Of a stretch of DNA of 31,318 bases, positions 19,899 through 29,881 are shown one piece after another. The position numbers and the translations under genes were made by a program. Under the pieces are notes generated by a model. That model saw nothing but the letters and a program-made list of their open reading frames with translations. It was not told the DNA's origin and made no database searches. The DNA comes from Physocladia obscura (Eukaryota > Chytridiomycota > Chytridiomycetes > Chytridiales > Chytriomycetaceae). Location: positions 1 through 31,318 of the forward strand of contig JADGJH010000034.1 of the NCBI GenBank assembly GCA_027596945.1, read 5' to 3'. How positions within the stretch are numbered: position 1 is the first letter of the stretch; every line of letters begins with the position of its first letter.

Positions 19899-21880
19899 TC
19901 AAAGTTTTCTCTTTCTTGAGTTTGTTTCTTCAGGATTAATATTGACAGGTACATCCAATTCCATATTGCTCGCAAATAGAGGCACTTCGATGTCTTCGTG
20001 TGCAATCCTTCCAAATGAAAATCCAACATCTGGCGTCGCTGAAATGCCCCATCCTTGGGTAATCTCATGGGAATGCAGATAACCAAAAGAAATTACAGAA
20101 TTCATGCCGATTCCGAGTTCGGATTCAATCGAAACTGCCACTTCTCTACTTGAGATTTCTTCTTTTTCAAGAACCACTGTAATTTTCTTTGTTTCAACGT
20201 GTTTTGAAACAGCTTCCAGAATTTTTTCACGCAAAGGTGAAATAAATACAGGGCGCTCGGGAATTTCAAGACCCTGGCGGTGCTCTATTGATTCCATGAG
20301 CGCCCAAGCCCCATCCACCCAAACAAAATCTCTCAGAGAATTTTCTGCGATCGTTTTTGCATAATCTGACAATGGCAGTCGAGTATCAGAATAATAATTT
20401 TGATATTTCTCAACGTATGACGAAATTTGAAACGCCATTACTGTAATATCGTCTGTGCTTCCTTTTAGTATGGCCAAATCACACAATGCTTCAATAGCAA
20501 TTCGCAAGTCTGTGATACCCTCTGAATTAAGTGTGTATAATGAATCTGCTGATTTCTTTCTGGAATGGCTATCATCATCAATGCAATTTTTTTCGACTGA
20601 TAAAAGCGCAACAAGCTGATCAAGATGCAATTTCGCGTTTTTATCGTGGACATCTTCAGTTGCGCGGGGAATCAGATCTTGCATACACGCTTTGAGAGTT
20701 TTACGAGAACTGCTTTGATTTCCGGAAACGACTGCCGACATTGCTCGAATAGTTTTTGGCAAATTTGTGAATGCTTGCCCAATAAAGTTTGATTTTACAA
20801 GATCCTTTCTGTGATTTAAAAATTGTAGTGACTTAAATACAAAATTTCCACTCACATTCCATCTGAAGTAATTACAACCAAAAGTCTACCGGCATTCAAA
20901 ATTTCAAAAAGTTCCGGCAAATTAAAGCAATAAACATTAGTGCGAATCAGTAAATTTTCTTTGTGGCTCATATTTCCGATTGAACACGTCATTCCCAGGC
21001 GATATTTACTCTTTGTACTGTGAATATATCCCCCTGATGGACCTCCGCCACCGGCTTTCACAGCACGTTCTCGTAAATGCGTATATTCTTCTGTAATGTA
21101 TTTTTGAAGAGTTCCCTCCTGAATAAACAAAGAGTCAGGAAAAGAGCACGCATGTGAATTGTTGTCATTTTCGGCAAAATTTTTTTTTGGAATGCGTCGA
21201 TTATTTTCAGAAATATCGTTAGCGCCGGAGTTTTCTTGAAATGTGGTGTGTCTTTGAAGTTTCCAAATTTTAAGTGGGAGTGCAGACGGAAGATCCCGGT
21301 CAAATAATAGAATCTGTGAATCTCCAATATTGCAAGCAAATAAATATGTACGAAACAGTATGACTAATGAGAGTGTCGAGCCATTTTCTTTACAAAGATG
21401 TGTATCCAAGGCTATTTTTGAAAAGGTTTGTTTTGAGCAACATAAAACGGTTTCGCACATAACAAACCAATCATTTTAGAATCCAGGATTTCATTCAATG
21501 TTTCCAGCTTTTTTTGAATAATTTCGTTTATAATTAAGTTTGCATTATCGGACGACTCCCTAAGTGCTTCATTGAATAGTTTGGAAACAGTTGTTGGAAT
21601 AAGCGGAAGCAATAGATTCTGGAAACGCTCAGCTCCAGATCTAGCAAATTTGGGTGATTCTTTGCTGGCGCTGGATTCACCCGAGAACGTAACTCCATGC
21701 TGTGTATTGATGATTGAATATGGAAATACAAATCTAGAATAAATAACGCACCCCGTCGCAAACACACGCAACAAATATCCATTCTCCTCCAGCTAATTGA
21801 ATAGTTTGTGAGCTTGCTGCATCTTCTTGAACGTTTCGGGTTACATGATGATGCTTTCGACCTGGGACTTGAGCAAACAT
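19899..21880 (-). CDS. PP2C (PPM) family protein phosphatase, long C-terminal extension
   Basis: PPM phosphatases are metal-dependent Ser/Thr phosphatases. Four exons (21752-21880, 21459-21699, 20856-21411, 19899-20808) give 611 residues. Motifs in order: NVQEDA near the start; VCDGHG (about 42-45) formed exactly across the first splice; a GST block before LSLVILF; CNIGDSQILLFDR; LGMTCSIGN, equivalent to the usual SRSIGD but with Asn for Asp; VVITSDG (about 306-308); and KGSTDDITVMAF (about 425-437), which supplies late metal-binding Asp residues. About 170 residues follow that match nothing I know. The catalytic core is expanded by a charged insert between GDSQ and SIGN. The changed Asp leaves activity uncertain. 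The gene starts 41 bp from DNAI3 in the opposite direction. Confidence 0.85.
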
Positions 21881-21921
21881 TTTCAAGATTGTCAAAATCT
21901 GAACAAAAAACAATTCACTGA
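21881..21921. promoter_or_regulatory. Divergent promoter region, PP2C-like / DNAI3
   Basis: Only 41 bp lie between the opposed start codons of the phosphatase and the axonemal dynein gene. The core promoter is therefore shared, or overlaps the coding sequence or a first intron. No recognisable motif, including an RFX-type X-box, can be asserted from this short stretch. Confidence 0.5.
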
Positions 21922-24900
21922 ATGTCGCTTCCAACACCAACAACCGACACGCAGCTATCGCGTCAACGAAGTTCAAACTTGCTGGCTCCGAAATCTTCCC
22001 TCAGCAAAAGTCCATCGAAAGCAAACGTGTCGTCTCGTTCGCAAAGTGTCACTATAGTAGGCGCAAATGAAGATAGTCAAGCAATTGAAAAGCCGCCAAT
22101 TGGAGAAGCCCTCATGCCAGGCAATTCTTTACTTGAAATTCCTGCTGAAGGAATAATTCCGCTGTTTTTGACTTCAATGACACAAGACATCTTCAAAATT
22201 AAATCTGGCGAGGATGTGACTGCTGAAAAGCCAATAAAAATAATTCCGAAAGTTGACCTTCTTGCCGACATCATGGCGCGACGAGCTATTTCAGATTTTC
22301 AGCCGGCACTTGCAAAAATACAGGTGCTGTTTAATTTTTTCCTTTCACTTAAAATACCTAAATTTTTTGTTATCAGGAGTATCCTGGGGAAGAATTGATG
22401 GTTTATTTTGATGTGGAATATAAATATGGGCAAAATTTTTTCTTAGTTATCAACCCGGATGTTGTTGATTTGATACTAAAAGTGAGAATTTTTACGTTAT
22501 CATTTAAATTAATTCGAATATAGCCTCCAGTTATCGATCCAACCTCAGAAGATACCACAGGGATCTATGCGAAAGGCAAAAAACCCGTTTCAAAGCCTTG
22601 GGAATGTTTAGGAAGTGATAAAGATATCGAAATTGAACAAGTGACCAACACTCGTGATCGTGTCGGTGAACAAATATGTTCAAAACCTGGAACTAATTTC
22701 AATTTCATATAGATTCACGTCAAAATTTCCCGTCCGCGAAAAGAATTTGGCAAGACATACGATTTTTCGGACAGAGAAGGATCTGACACAGCAATGGAAT
22801 GCAAATCTTTCAAGGACCCTGTATATGAGTTAAATCGAATGGAACTTGGATTTGGCATTCAGGTGTTACACTTGTATTTTTCGTTCGTTCGTCTTATTCT
22901 TACATTTTCGATACGAAGAGCATACCAGAAGTCGAATCAATAGCATGCCAAACAAATTGGTTTCGTCCTACAAACTTCTCTGTTCAATATGAACCTATAA
23001 CTTTGAATGAACAAGACCAAAAATACCTTCTTGAAACAGATAACGTCATTGACTTTGTGAAGTCTGTTGCAGACAGGTAGAATGCGGCTTAATAAATAAA
23101 TTTTCCACCCACTTACTTCAAAAATACTAGTTTTGACAAAGTGCTTCAGCAAAATTCAATTTTGAATATATTTTTAGACGACTTCAAGGAACTTGGAGAG
23201 GAAGATATTGCATTTGAAAAAGGAACTCATTCTGTTTTACAGGTTTAAACTTTATTTTTTCTTTTTATATGTATACTTACAATCAATTCAGGAATATCAA
23301 AGCTTCACGGATCTTCAACACAGCAAAGATAAATCAATATCATGCTGTGATTGGCATCCAATTCAAAAAGGGGTTGTTGCCGTTTCATGCATCCAGCGTT
23401 GCACTTTTGATGAACGCGTTGAGCATGGATTCATTGTCCGAAGCAAACAAAGCTTGATTTTAATATGGTCTTTCCATGATCCAATCCATCCGCAGCTAAT
23501 ATTAGAAGCTCCAGAGGACATAAATTGTTTTCAATTTAACCCCAGTGATCCGAATTTTATTGCAGGGGGGTGTGTAAATGGGCAAGTCATTTTGTGGGAA
23601 ATTACCGAGTACGAAGATAAACTGAAAACCAATCGAAAAAGAAATGAGGATGCAATTTCTGTTGGAACAGGGGCAGGTGGAAATTTTGAAGACGACAGTT
23701 CAGGAAATAGTAGCGGGGGTAACACAGGCCCAACAGTTCCCATTGTAAAATTCATAATTGCATCAAGTATTGAATCAAGCCACCGCAACTCTATCTCGGA
23801 CTTGCAATGGTTGCCAAGCAATATGTTGGTGAGATATTAAATTTTTCACAAACGTGAATTAAAACTCAACAGCTGTCTCACAATGGAGATGTATCAGAAA
23901 ATTTGGACACAGGAAACAGGCAGCTTGTGACATGTTCCCTTGATGGACAAGTATGCATGTGGGACACACGCTCAAAAAAGGATTTAAAAGCGTTAGATTT
24001 GACCTGGAAACCATTTATAAGAGTTCCATTGAGTGCTATTGACAACACGTTTGATTATGGGTTGACCAAAGTTTCTTTGAAATCTTTGTCGGATATGGCG
24101 AATACCGGTGAGAAACTCCAATTTTTTTGTTTGGATTGAATTGATACATACTATTTTTTTTCAGTGAAACCAAAAACCTCTGAAAAATCGGAAGAAAAGA
24201 AAGAGACAAAAAAAGATTCTAATGCAATTACAATTTCAAAATTTTATACGGCCACAGAGGTTCTACAATTTTTCTGTTGCACCCCAAAAAAGGTTAAATG
24301 TTAACTATCAGGAAGGAGATTTAATATTTTCGGATTGGGTTGCTGAGAAATCAAGTGAAGAAAAAGGTTTGTTTTTGAGTCTCACAAATCGGGATTGATC
24401 TTTTTGCGTAGCTTCTCGTGTTGAACATGTATTCAGCTTACATTTTGGATCAATGTCTGATATTCAGCGCTCACCATTTTTTCCTGACATTATTCTGAGT
24501 TCGGGTGGCTGGTCGTTCCACATTTGGAAAGAAAAAGTCAATACTGGTCCTCTGTTCTCGTCGCCGACAAGTGCTGGTTATATTATTTCTGGAAGATGGT
24601 CACCAACACGCCCTAGTGTTGCTTTCATCTCAAAAAGTGATGGGACTATTGATGTATGGGACTTTTTAGACAGCACTTATCAACCAGCAACATGTCAAAA
24701 TGTCGCCAGTGTGGGAATTAGCTATATGACTGTCAAACAATATCCTGGAAAGGGTGGATTGCAGTTTGTTTCAGCAGCGGATGATGCAGGCACTTTGCAT
24801 ATTCTGGAAGTACCTAAAAATCTAACTAAACCGATAAAAAATGAGGTTTGTTTTTCCAATCATCCGCGGCCAAACCAAGTACTGATTATTCTCAGAAACA

Positions 24901-25391
24901 ACTCACGCGAGCATTTTTCGATCGGGAAGTAAAAAGACTGACCTATGCTTATGAGCGGAAGCAAATTAGAGCGCGCGAGAAAGGTCCTTGGGAGCAAACA
25001 AAAGTCGAAGCTGCACAGGTTTGATTTTTTGGAATATTACCAAAGTAAACCAAAATAATTTAGGCACTTAAAGCACAAGCTGCAGCTGCAGCTGCGGCAT
25101 CGGCTGCAGCTTCTTTAGCAATTGCAGCAACAGCAACAAAAAAACTTGAAGAAACCGACGGAGCAGCTCCTGCAGCTGAAATAGCAAATAATTCATCTGC
25201 GGTCCCAGCATCTGCTGGAAATGGGGTGATTTTGTCGCCACCAGATGACTTTGCTGATAAATTGGAGCAAGAATATTTGAAATTTGAGAAGAAGTTAGTT
25301 GTAACTGATCCCAATTTTTTAACATTATTTCTCAACTAAATAATTTTTCAGTTTCCTGCAAGCGGAAGGACTTCTAGCGAGTGATGAATAA
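21922..25391 (+). CDS. DNAI3: Axonemal inner-arm dynein intermediate chain (WDR63)
   Basis: DNAI3/WDR63 is an intermediate chain of inner-arm I1/f dynein in motile cilia and flagella (Chlamydomonas IC140). Fourteen exons: 21922-22323, 22377-22481, 22524-22661, 22713-22862, 22919-23076, 23131-23242, 23292-23828, 23873-24107, 24165-24259, 24312-24366, 24412-24845, 24896-25018, 25064-25293 and 25352-25391, giving 937 residues; human has about 890. Landmarks: RPRKEFGKTYDFSDREG, PEVESIACQTNW, HSKDKSISCCDWHP, ILEAPEDINCFQFNPSDPN, FIAGGCVNGQVILWEI, VTCSLDGQVCMWDTR, EEGDLIFSDW, WSPTRPSVAFISKSDGTIDV and REKGPWEQ. The N-terminus is Ser/Thr-rich and unconserved. Near the end lies an unusual Ala-rich helix (25076-25135). 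Exon joins preserve phase throughout. Confidence 0.93.
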
Positions 25392-25584
25392 TTTTTAATT
25401 TTTTTCTCTTCTTTATTCATAAAATAAAGGGCTGCAACAAAATTTAAGAAGGGTAATGATATGCAGCGGGCTTTAAGGAGCTTATTTCCAAAATTTTCCT
25501 GGAGAAAAATGAGGTCAACAGTTGAGGCGTCTTGTGGAAAATCGTTATATTTACATGATGAAATTTTTATTCATAAATTGAGTC

Positions 25585-25893
25585 ATGGCGGTAATGGCTA
25601 CGCTTGCAAGACCTGCGACTGGCACTTCTCTCGAAGCTGATAACTATAATGCCAATTCTTTTTGCCCTCGTACATCAACAATGCTTCAAGCTCAATTTAA
25701 TCTCCGTGTACCAAATGACGTTGCCAATATGATAAAATTTGTCTTCGAAGAAATTTTTTTACAGTTAATCTGTTGTGAAGCCAGTATTTGGTGTTCTGAA
25801 CATTCAATTTACTTACACAGAAATAGATTTCTCCTTTCCGCTCAGTCATCAATAAGAATGAAATGTTTTATGGCAGAACTTCGCTGCCGCTGA
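25585..25893 (+). CDS. Unidentified ORF directly followed by an A20 tract
   Basis: A 102-codon plus-strand frame starts MAVMATLARPATGTSLEADN, includes QFNLRVPNDVANMIKFVFEE, and ends in TGA at 25891-25893. One base later an A20 run begins. The first 60 codons look protein-like; after a TTTTTTTACAG at about 25754-25764 the composition changes. There may be an acceptor there, or the tail may be noise. A second frame from 25462 (MQRALRSLFPKFSW) overlaps it. I recognise neither. An A-run placed right after a stop suggests a retroposed or truncated copy, but a real small gene cannot be excluded. The rest of 25392-25929 holds only the DNAI3 poly(A) signal. Confidence 0.25.
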   Translation: MAVMATLARPATGTSLEADNYNANSFCPRTSTMLQAQFNLRVPNDVANMIKFVFEEIFLQLICCEASIWCSEHSIYLHRNRFLLSAQSSIRMKCFMAELRCR

Positions 25894-25894
25894 C

Positions 25895-25914
25895 AAAAAA
25901 AAAAAAAAAAAAAA
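25895..25914 (+). repeat. Poly-A tract (A20)
   Basis: Twenty uninterrupted A residues begin one base after the TGA of the ORF at 25585-25893. They lie between the converging 3' ends of DNAI3 and EIF2B4. Confidence 0.85.
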
Positions 25915-25929
25915 GGAAATTTCCCATTC

Positions 25930-28463
25930 TTATCTTATCAATGTTGTTTTCTTCAAATTTTTCTCTTCCTCCAATTTCATATTCGTTACAACACTCAACA
26001 CGCTTGTGCTAGGAATACAGCCATTTTCACACACAACCAAAGATATGAAATGAGCCGGTGTAATATCATAGTGAAGATTGAGCAACTTTAAATCAGGTAT
26101 ATCACGCCATTCTTTTAAAATAGGTTGTTTACTTTGGCTATTGTTTTCTTGGTTTGGTGGCGTCAAGACTGACGGAAGTACGTTTGCCGGAGATTGGGTT
26201 TTGATATTTACTAGCTCATCAGGATCACCTGCAATATATACATTAAATAATTCAACTGGTAAACTATATAAAAATGAAAGTTAACTAAAAGCAAATATAC
26301 AAACCAATTTCATTCCAAACAAACGAGTCCAATTGAACAAGCTCACTAAACTTGATTAACTCACATAAAACCATCACAGGAATATGCGCATCATACGCCA
26401 TCATAGCAACAATCGCTGTTCCAGTGCGCGACAGCAACGCTCCGTTCGATAAAAGAGCGCTGGCGCCGATAATAACTTTCGTCACATTCGACATAACGGC
26501 GCCAAGACTCGTAACAAGCACATACGTGCAGTTGACTCCAAGAGCGACAAGTCGTCTGAGTAAGACCTTTCCTTCCAGTTTTGGACGTGCGTCGCTGATG
26601 ATGACTCGGAAATCGATCTTTCGTTCCGCAGCTTCAATTAACAATCGTTCAACGACGGCAGATCTATTCAAAATTTACATTAATATTTTAAACGTATTGA
26701 ATTACAAAATCGAAATATAGACACCTGCCAAATGTCAGAATTACATCGCCGTGTTTCACCTTTTCCAAAGCTTTCTCAACAATAGATTCATGAGCAGACA
26801 CAATTCTTTCTTTAATAAAAGTATCGATCGAGTGAAGCAAGTGAACTTTTGTCTGGTATGAATTTTAAAAAAAAAAAAAAAAAAAGAAGGAAAACTTACA
26901 TCCTCATCAGAAATTTCAATCGACATATTCGAAATCTCTGATTTTAACTGCCTGATTGCAAACTTCATGGTTTGCGCTAGACCTCTCGTTGTGGTGAGAT
27001 GATCAATTTGTTTGCTCAAATAGGAATTCAAATTCCTTTGAATGGCGGTTCCAGGCGGAGTCACATAGTCGGCAATCACCTTGAATGCATTTAAATTTAC
27101 ATTTATAATATCATAATGATTCCCATGAAGTAGAAAACAAAAAACAAAAAAAAAAACAAAAATAAAGTTACCCGCTTGAATGCAGCCAACATTGCAACAC
27201 ATCTCGCAATTCCTCCAGAAATAATAAACTCAGAAAACTGCACACCAAGAGCAATAACCGCAGGATGAACCATGTTATTGTTGCGTTGCTGTTGCCCATC
27301 CATAAGCTGAATGGTCCGCGCCGCACCCATTCCGCTCTTTTCAAACTGCGTCAGATGCGCGAGAAGCGCGACGGGTTTCTGAGCCAAAGTTCGGCCCTTC
27401 ACAACAGCACGCTTTTGGTGCCTCACGTCATCGAACCGAATCTGTGACGCGGCACGCATGTTTGCTGCTTGTGAAGACATTGTTGTGAGTAACGGTGGTG
27501 GCGTCATTGTGTTGTTGGTTGAGAGTTGCGCTGAGAGGAGAGAATTCGAAGAGGCACCAAGGCTGTTCAGAGAGGCGGTAGTGGTGCTGTTAGAATTGGT
27601 GGAATTCGGTTGGGTGGCGACTGCGCTGGTCGAGCTTGATTGTTTCGGTTGTTTCTGAGATTGCTGCTGCTGCTGCTGCTGCTGCTCTTGGGGTTGCTGT
27701 TTAGTTCCTCCCTTTTGCTGCTGCTTTGCAAGCTTTTTCGCCAGCTTTTCGGCTTCTCCCTTTTCCTGATAAAAAAATTAATAGAATGGGTCAGAATCAG
27801 ATTTGAGTGAATCATTTGAACGAGAAAATTGCGAAAGAGATCGAGAAATAAGATATTTGCAATTATTTGGAGATCGATTCGAAAATAAAAAGGGCAATCG
27901 AATTTCTTTTTTGTGGCGTCGGCGGCGCTACTACTGGCAAGTGAGTATTTTGTGGAGTTTCAGAATTTTTGATGATTCGACAGAATTCGCAACGCAAACT
28001 CAGAATGACAACAGCCAGGAACGACTTTTTCAACCACGAAATGAAGATCGCATATAAATAAAATCGCTGACACGAAAGTATAGAATAACATTGAGACAGA
28101 AGAAAAAAAAACCTTGAATATACGCTGCTCTTCAGGGGTCATATCCTTGAACTTTTTCTCAGGGATAGTAGCAACAACAGTTGCAGAAGCGACGGCAATG
28201 ACAGGTGCAGTCGCTGGTGAAAACAATGATGCTTCCAGTGAACGGGGCTCCTTGGGCTGCTTTTGTCGTTTTGGGGAGGAGTTTGAGTTACTGTTGATTG
28301 GCGATATGGCGGTTGAGCTGGCGACGGAACCAACAGGGGAGGTTTCTGGAGGAGCTATTTGCGAGTTTTGCGCGTTTGGAATCAAGCGTGGAGGTTCGAC
28401 TGGCACTGCGTCGCTGTTTCCATTGCCCTTTTTTTTGTTGCCTTTTGTCTTTGCACCACTCAT
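25930..28463 (-). CDS. EIF2B4: Translation initiation factor eIF2B, delta subunit
   Basis: eIF2B is the guanine-nucleotide exchange factor for eIF2; delta belongs to its regulatory alpha/beta/delta half, which senses phosphorylated eIF2. Six exons (28113-28463, 27172-27765, 26900-27079, 26725-26852, 26305-26663, 25930-26228) give 636 residues. The N-terminal 200 or so are low-complexity (Lys-, Ser-, Pro- and Gln-rich). The conserved C-terminal domain shows VHPAVIALGVQFSE, MLAAFKRVIADYVTPP, KHGDVILTFGRS, VIISDARPKLEGK, ALGVNCTYVL, KVIIGASALLSNGALLSRTG, VCE-like VMVLCELIKFSE and WNEIGDPDEL. These match the family in order. The intron at 27766-28112 is long for this window. The start is 27 bp from UXT, transcribed the other way. 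Confidence 0.95.
27663..27686 (-). repeat. CAG-type trinucleotide run encoding poly-Gln in EIF2B4
   Basis: Eight tandem GCT units on the plus strand read as CAG/AGC repeats on the minus strand, encoding part of a poly-Gln stretch in the unconserved N-terminal arm of eIF2B delta. More Gln codons flank it. Such runs vary in length between individuals in many species. Confidence 0.85.
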
Positions 28464-28490
28464 TTCTTGACGTTTTTGGTTTGTATGAAA
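28464..28490. promoter_or_regulatory. Divergent promoter region, EIF2B4 / UXT
   Basis: Only 27 bp lie between the two opposed ATG codons, the tightest pair in the window. Either the transcripts overlap at their 5' ends or both have extremely short leaders. Confidence 0.5.
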
Positions 28491-29119
28491 ATGGCTGAAA
28501 AGAAAGCCAAAGTTGCCCGATACGAGGCTTTTCTAGGCGATAAACTGCAACCGGATCTGCAAAAAGTGCTTACAGAAAGAGATGCCGTTTATGCCGACAT
28601 TGCAGAATTGTGTGTTTCGTTGTATTCTGTTTCCATGTTGTTTATTACTCATTAACTTTTTTCTCTGATGGATCAGTTTGAAGCTCAAGAACCAGATTTC
28701 CGTCATGCAAAAAGAATCGCGTGCGTCGTTCAAAACACTGGTAGACGTGGGTTGCGATTTCTTCATGCAAGCAAAAGTGTGAGTTTGGGTATGAGACAGG
28801 TTCAACTCAATTCAACTCAAGACAAAAAACAAAAAACAAAATGCTGTGCACTATGGTGGGGCCAAGCCAGGCAAAATACGCACCGTATTTTTATTCTTGT
28901 TGGGTTGGATTGCCATGTTGAGTTCACGTTTGAAGAGGCTTTGCTGTTCATTGACAAAAAAGAAACACTTTTGACAAAGTTTGTTGTCTGATTTCGATTT
29001 GAATTCTGATGCTTATCCATAGAATTAGGAAAGCGGAAACATTTACTGAACGCGCATTAGAGCTGAAATCGCAAATTAAACTTGTTTTAGCTGCCATTCA
29101 AGAAATTCTCGAATTGTGA
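28491..29119 (+). CDS. UXT: Prefoldin-like protein UXT (ART-27)
   Basis: UXT is an alpha-type prefoldin-like subunit of the R2TP/prefoldin-like (URI1) co-chaperone complex. Four exons (28491-28609, 28677-28778, 28871-28978, 29023-29119) give 141 residues; human UXT has 157. Matches include RYEAFLGDKLQPDLQKVL, ERDAVYADI, VDVGCDFFMQAKVQNTHRIF, GLDCHVEFTFEEALLFID and KKETLLTK, aligning with the human order. Two coiled-coil helices flank the central beta hairpins, as expected for this fold. The third acceptor (28870) was chosen because it restores the conserved VQNTHRIF join. AATAAA at 29183 lies downstream. Confidence 0.9.
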
Positions 29120-29407
29120 TTATCAGATATTGTGGTCAGACAAGTTGATCTTTAAGCGTGATGCATCAATGCTATAAATAATAATAAATATACTAAAAAT
29201 AAGGTCCATCATATTTTTACAGGGTTCTGATTTATTAAACTAGTTTAACAAGGCAAGGAGACTTGTGATCAAAGTTTCTGTGTTGTAATTCCCCTATTTT
29301 CCGTAATATGATTATTAAATCTCATATAGTGCATTCAGTTTGTATATCAAAATATAACTCCATTATATTTAACATAATTCCATATTAATGTTCAAAAAAG
29401 TTATGAC

Positions 29408-29701
29408 TCACATTCCAGAATCATTTGAACCGGAAGCTATAAGTTTGATGGTGAATGCTGTATTTAAGCCATCAAAACAATCAAACAAAATAGGTTTCAT
29501 TTGATTCTGTTTTTTGGGTGGAGGTACGAGATCGATGAGTGAATCAGGTGGTGTGTGTGTGAATATGTTTTTCAGAACCTTTTTAATTATAATAAAGGAA
29601 AATAACACAAAACCTGTATGGAGGTACGAGATCAGTAAGTGAATCAGGTGGTGTGTGTGAACATGTTTTTCAGAACAAGCAAAAACAAAGACCCTGATCA
29701 C
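29408..29701 (-). CDS. Uncertain small reading frame over a direct repeat
   Basis: A minus-strand frame of 97 codons ends with a coding-looking segment (QNQMKPILFDCFDGLNTAF, then TIKLIASGSNDSG). It runs into a GTGAGT at about 29409-29414 that could be a donor. Downstream splicing to about 29314 would add roughly 15 residues and a stop. Its upstream half covers both copies of a direct repeat, read in different frames, so much of the frame may be accidental. I do not recognise it. From 29120 to 29407 the sequence is very AT-rich with nothing else I can name. Confidence 0.2.
   Translation of the reverse strand: MIRVFVFACSEKHVHTHHLIHLLISYLHTGFVLFSFIIIKKVLKNIFTHTPPDSLIDLVPPPKKQNQMKPILFDCFDGLNTAFTIKLIASGSNDSGM
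29521..29675. repeat. Imperfect direct repeat, two units about 100 bp apart
   Basis: Two copies of a roughly 55-bp unit start with GAGGTACGAGATC at 29521 and again at 29621. Both continue through TGAATCAGGTGGTGTGTGTG to ATGTTTTTCAGAAC, ending at about 29577 and 29675. They differ by a few substitutions and by one GT unit in the dinucleotide run, which changes the reading frame between copies. About 43 bp of unrelated A-rich sequence separates them. Confidence 0.85.
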
Positions 29702-29881
29702 CTCACCAAATCACTCCTCCACACAACTTTTTTCCTGCCACCTTTCTCCTAGTCAATTCTGACAGTACTCTTTGAGTTTGCACATTTTTTGGTTTTAAAT
29801 GCATGCTTGTGCTTGTTGTTCGATTTTGAATTATTTTTCATTCCATGCACAGAATTAACAGACATCAGAATAATAATGATT

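Noticed and set aside
22077..22274. Minus-strand reading frame opposite the first DNAI3 exon
   Set aside because: It is the complement of a confidently assigned coding exon and has no recognisable content.
25060..25335. Ala- and Leu-rich minus-strand frames at the end of DNAI3
   Set aside because: They mirror the GCN repeat of the Ala-rich DNAI3 exon on the other strand.
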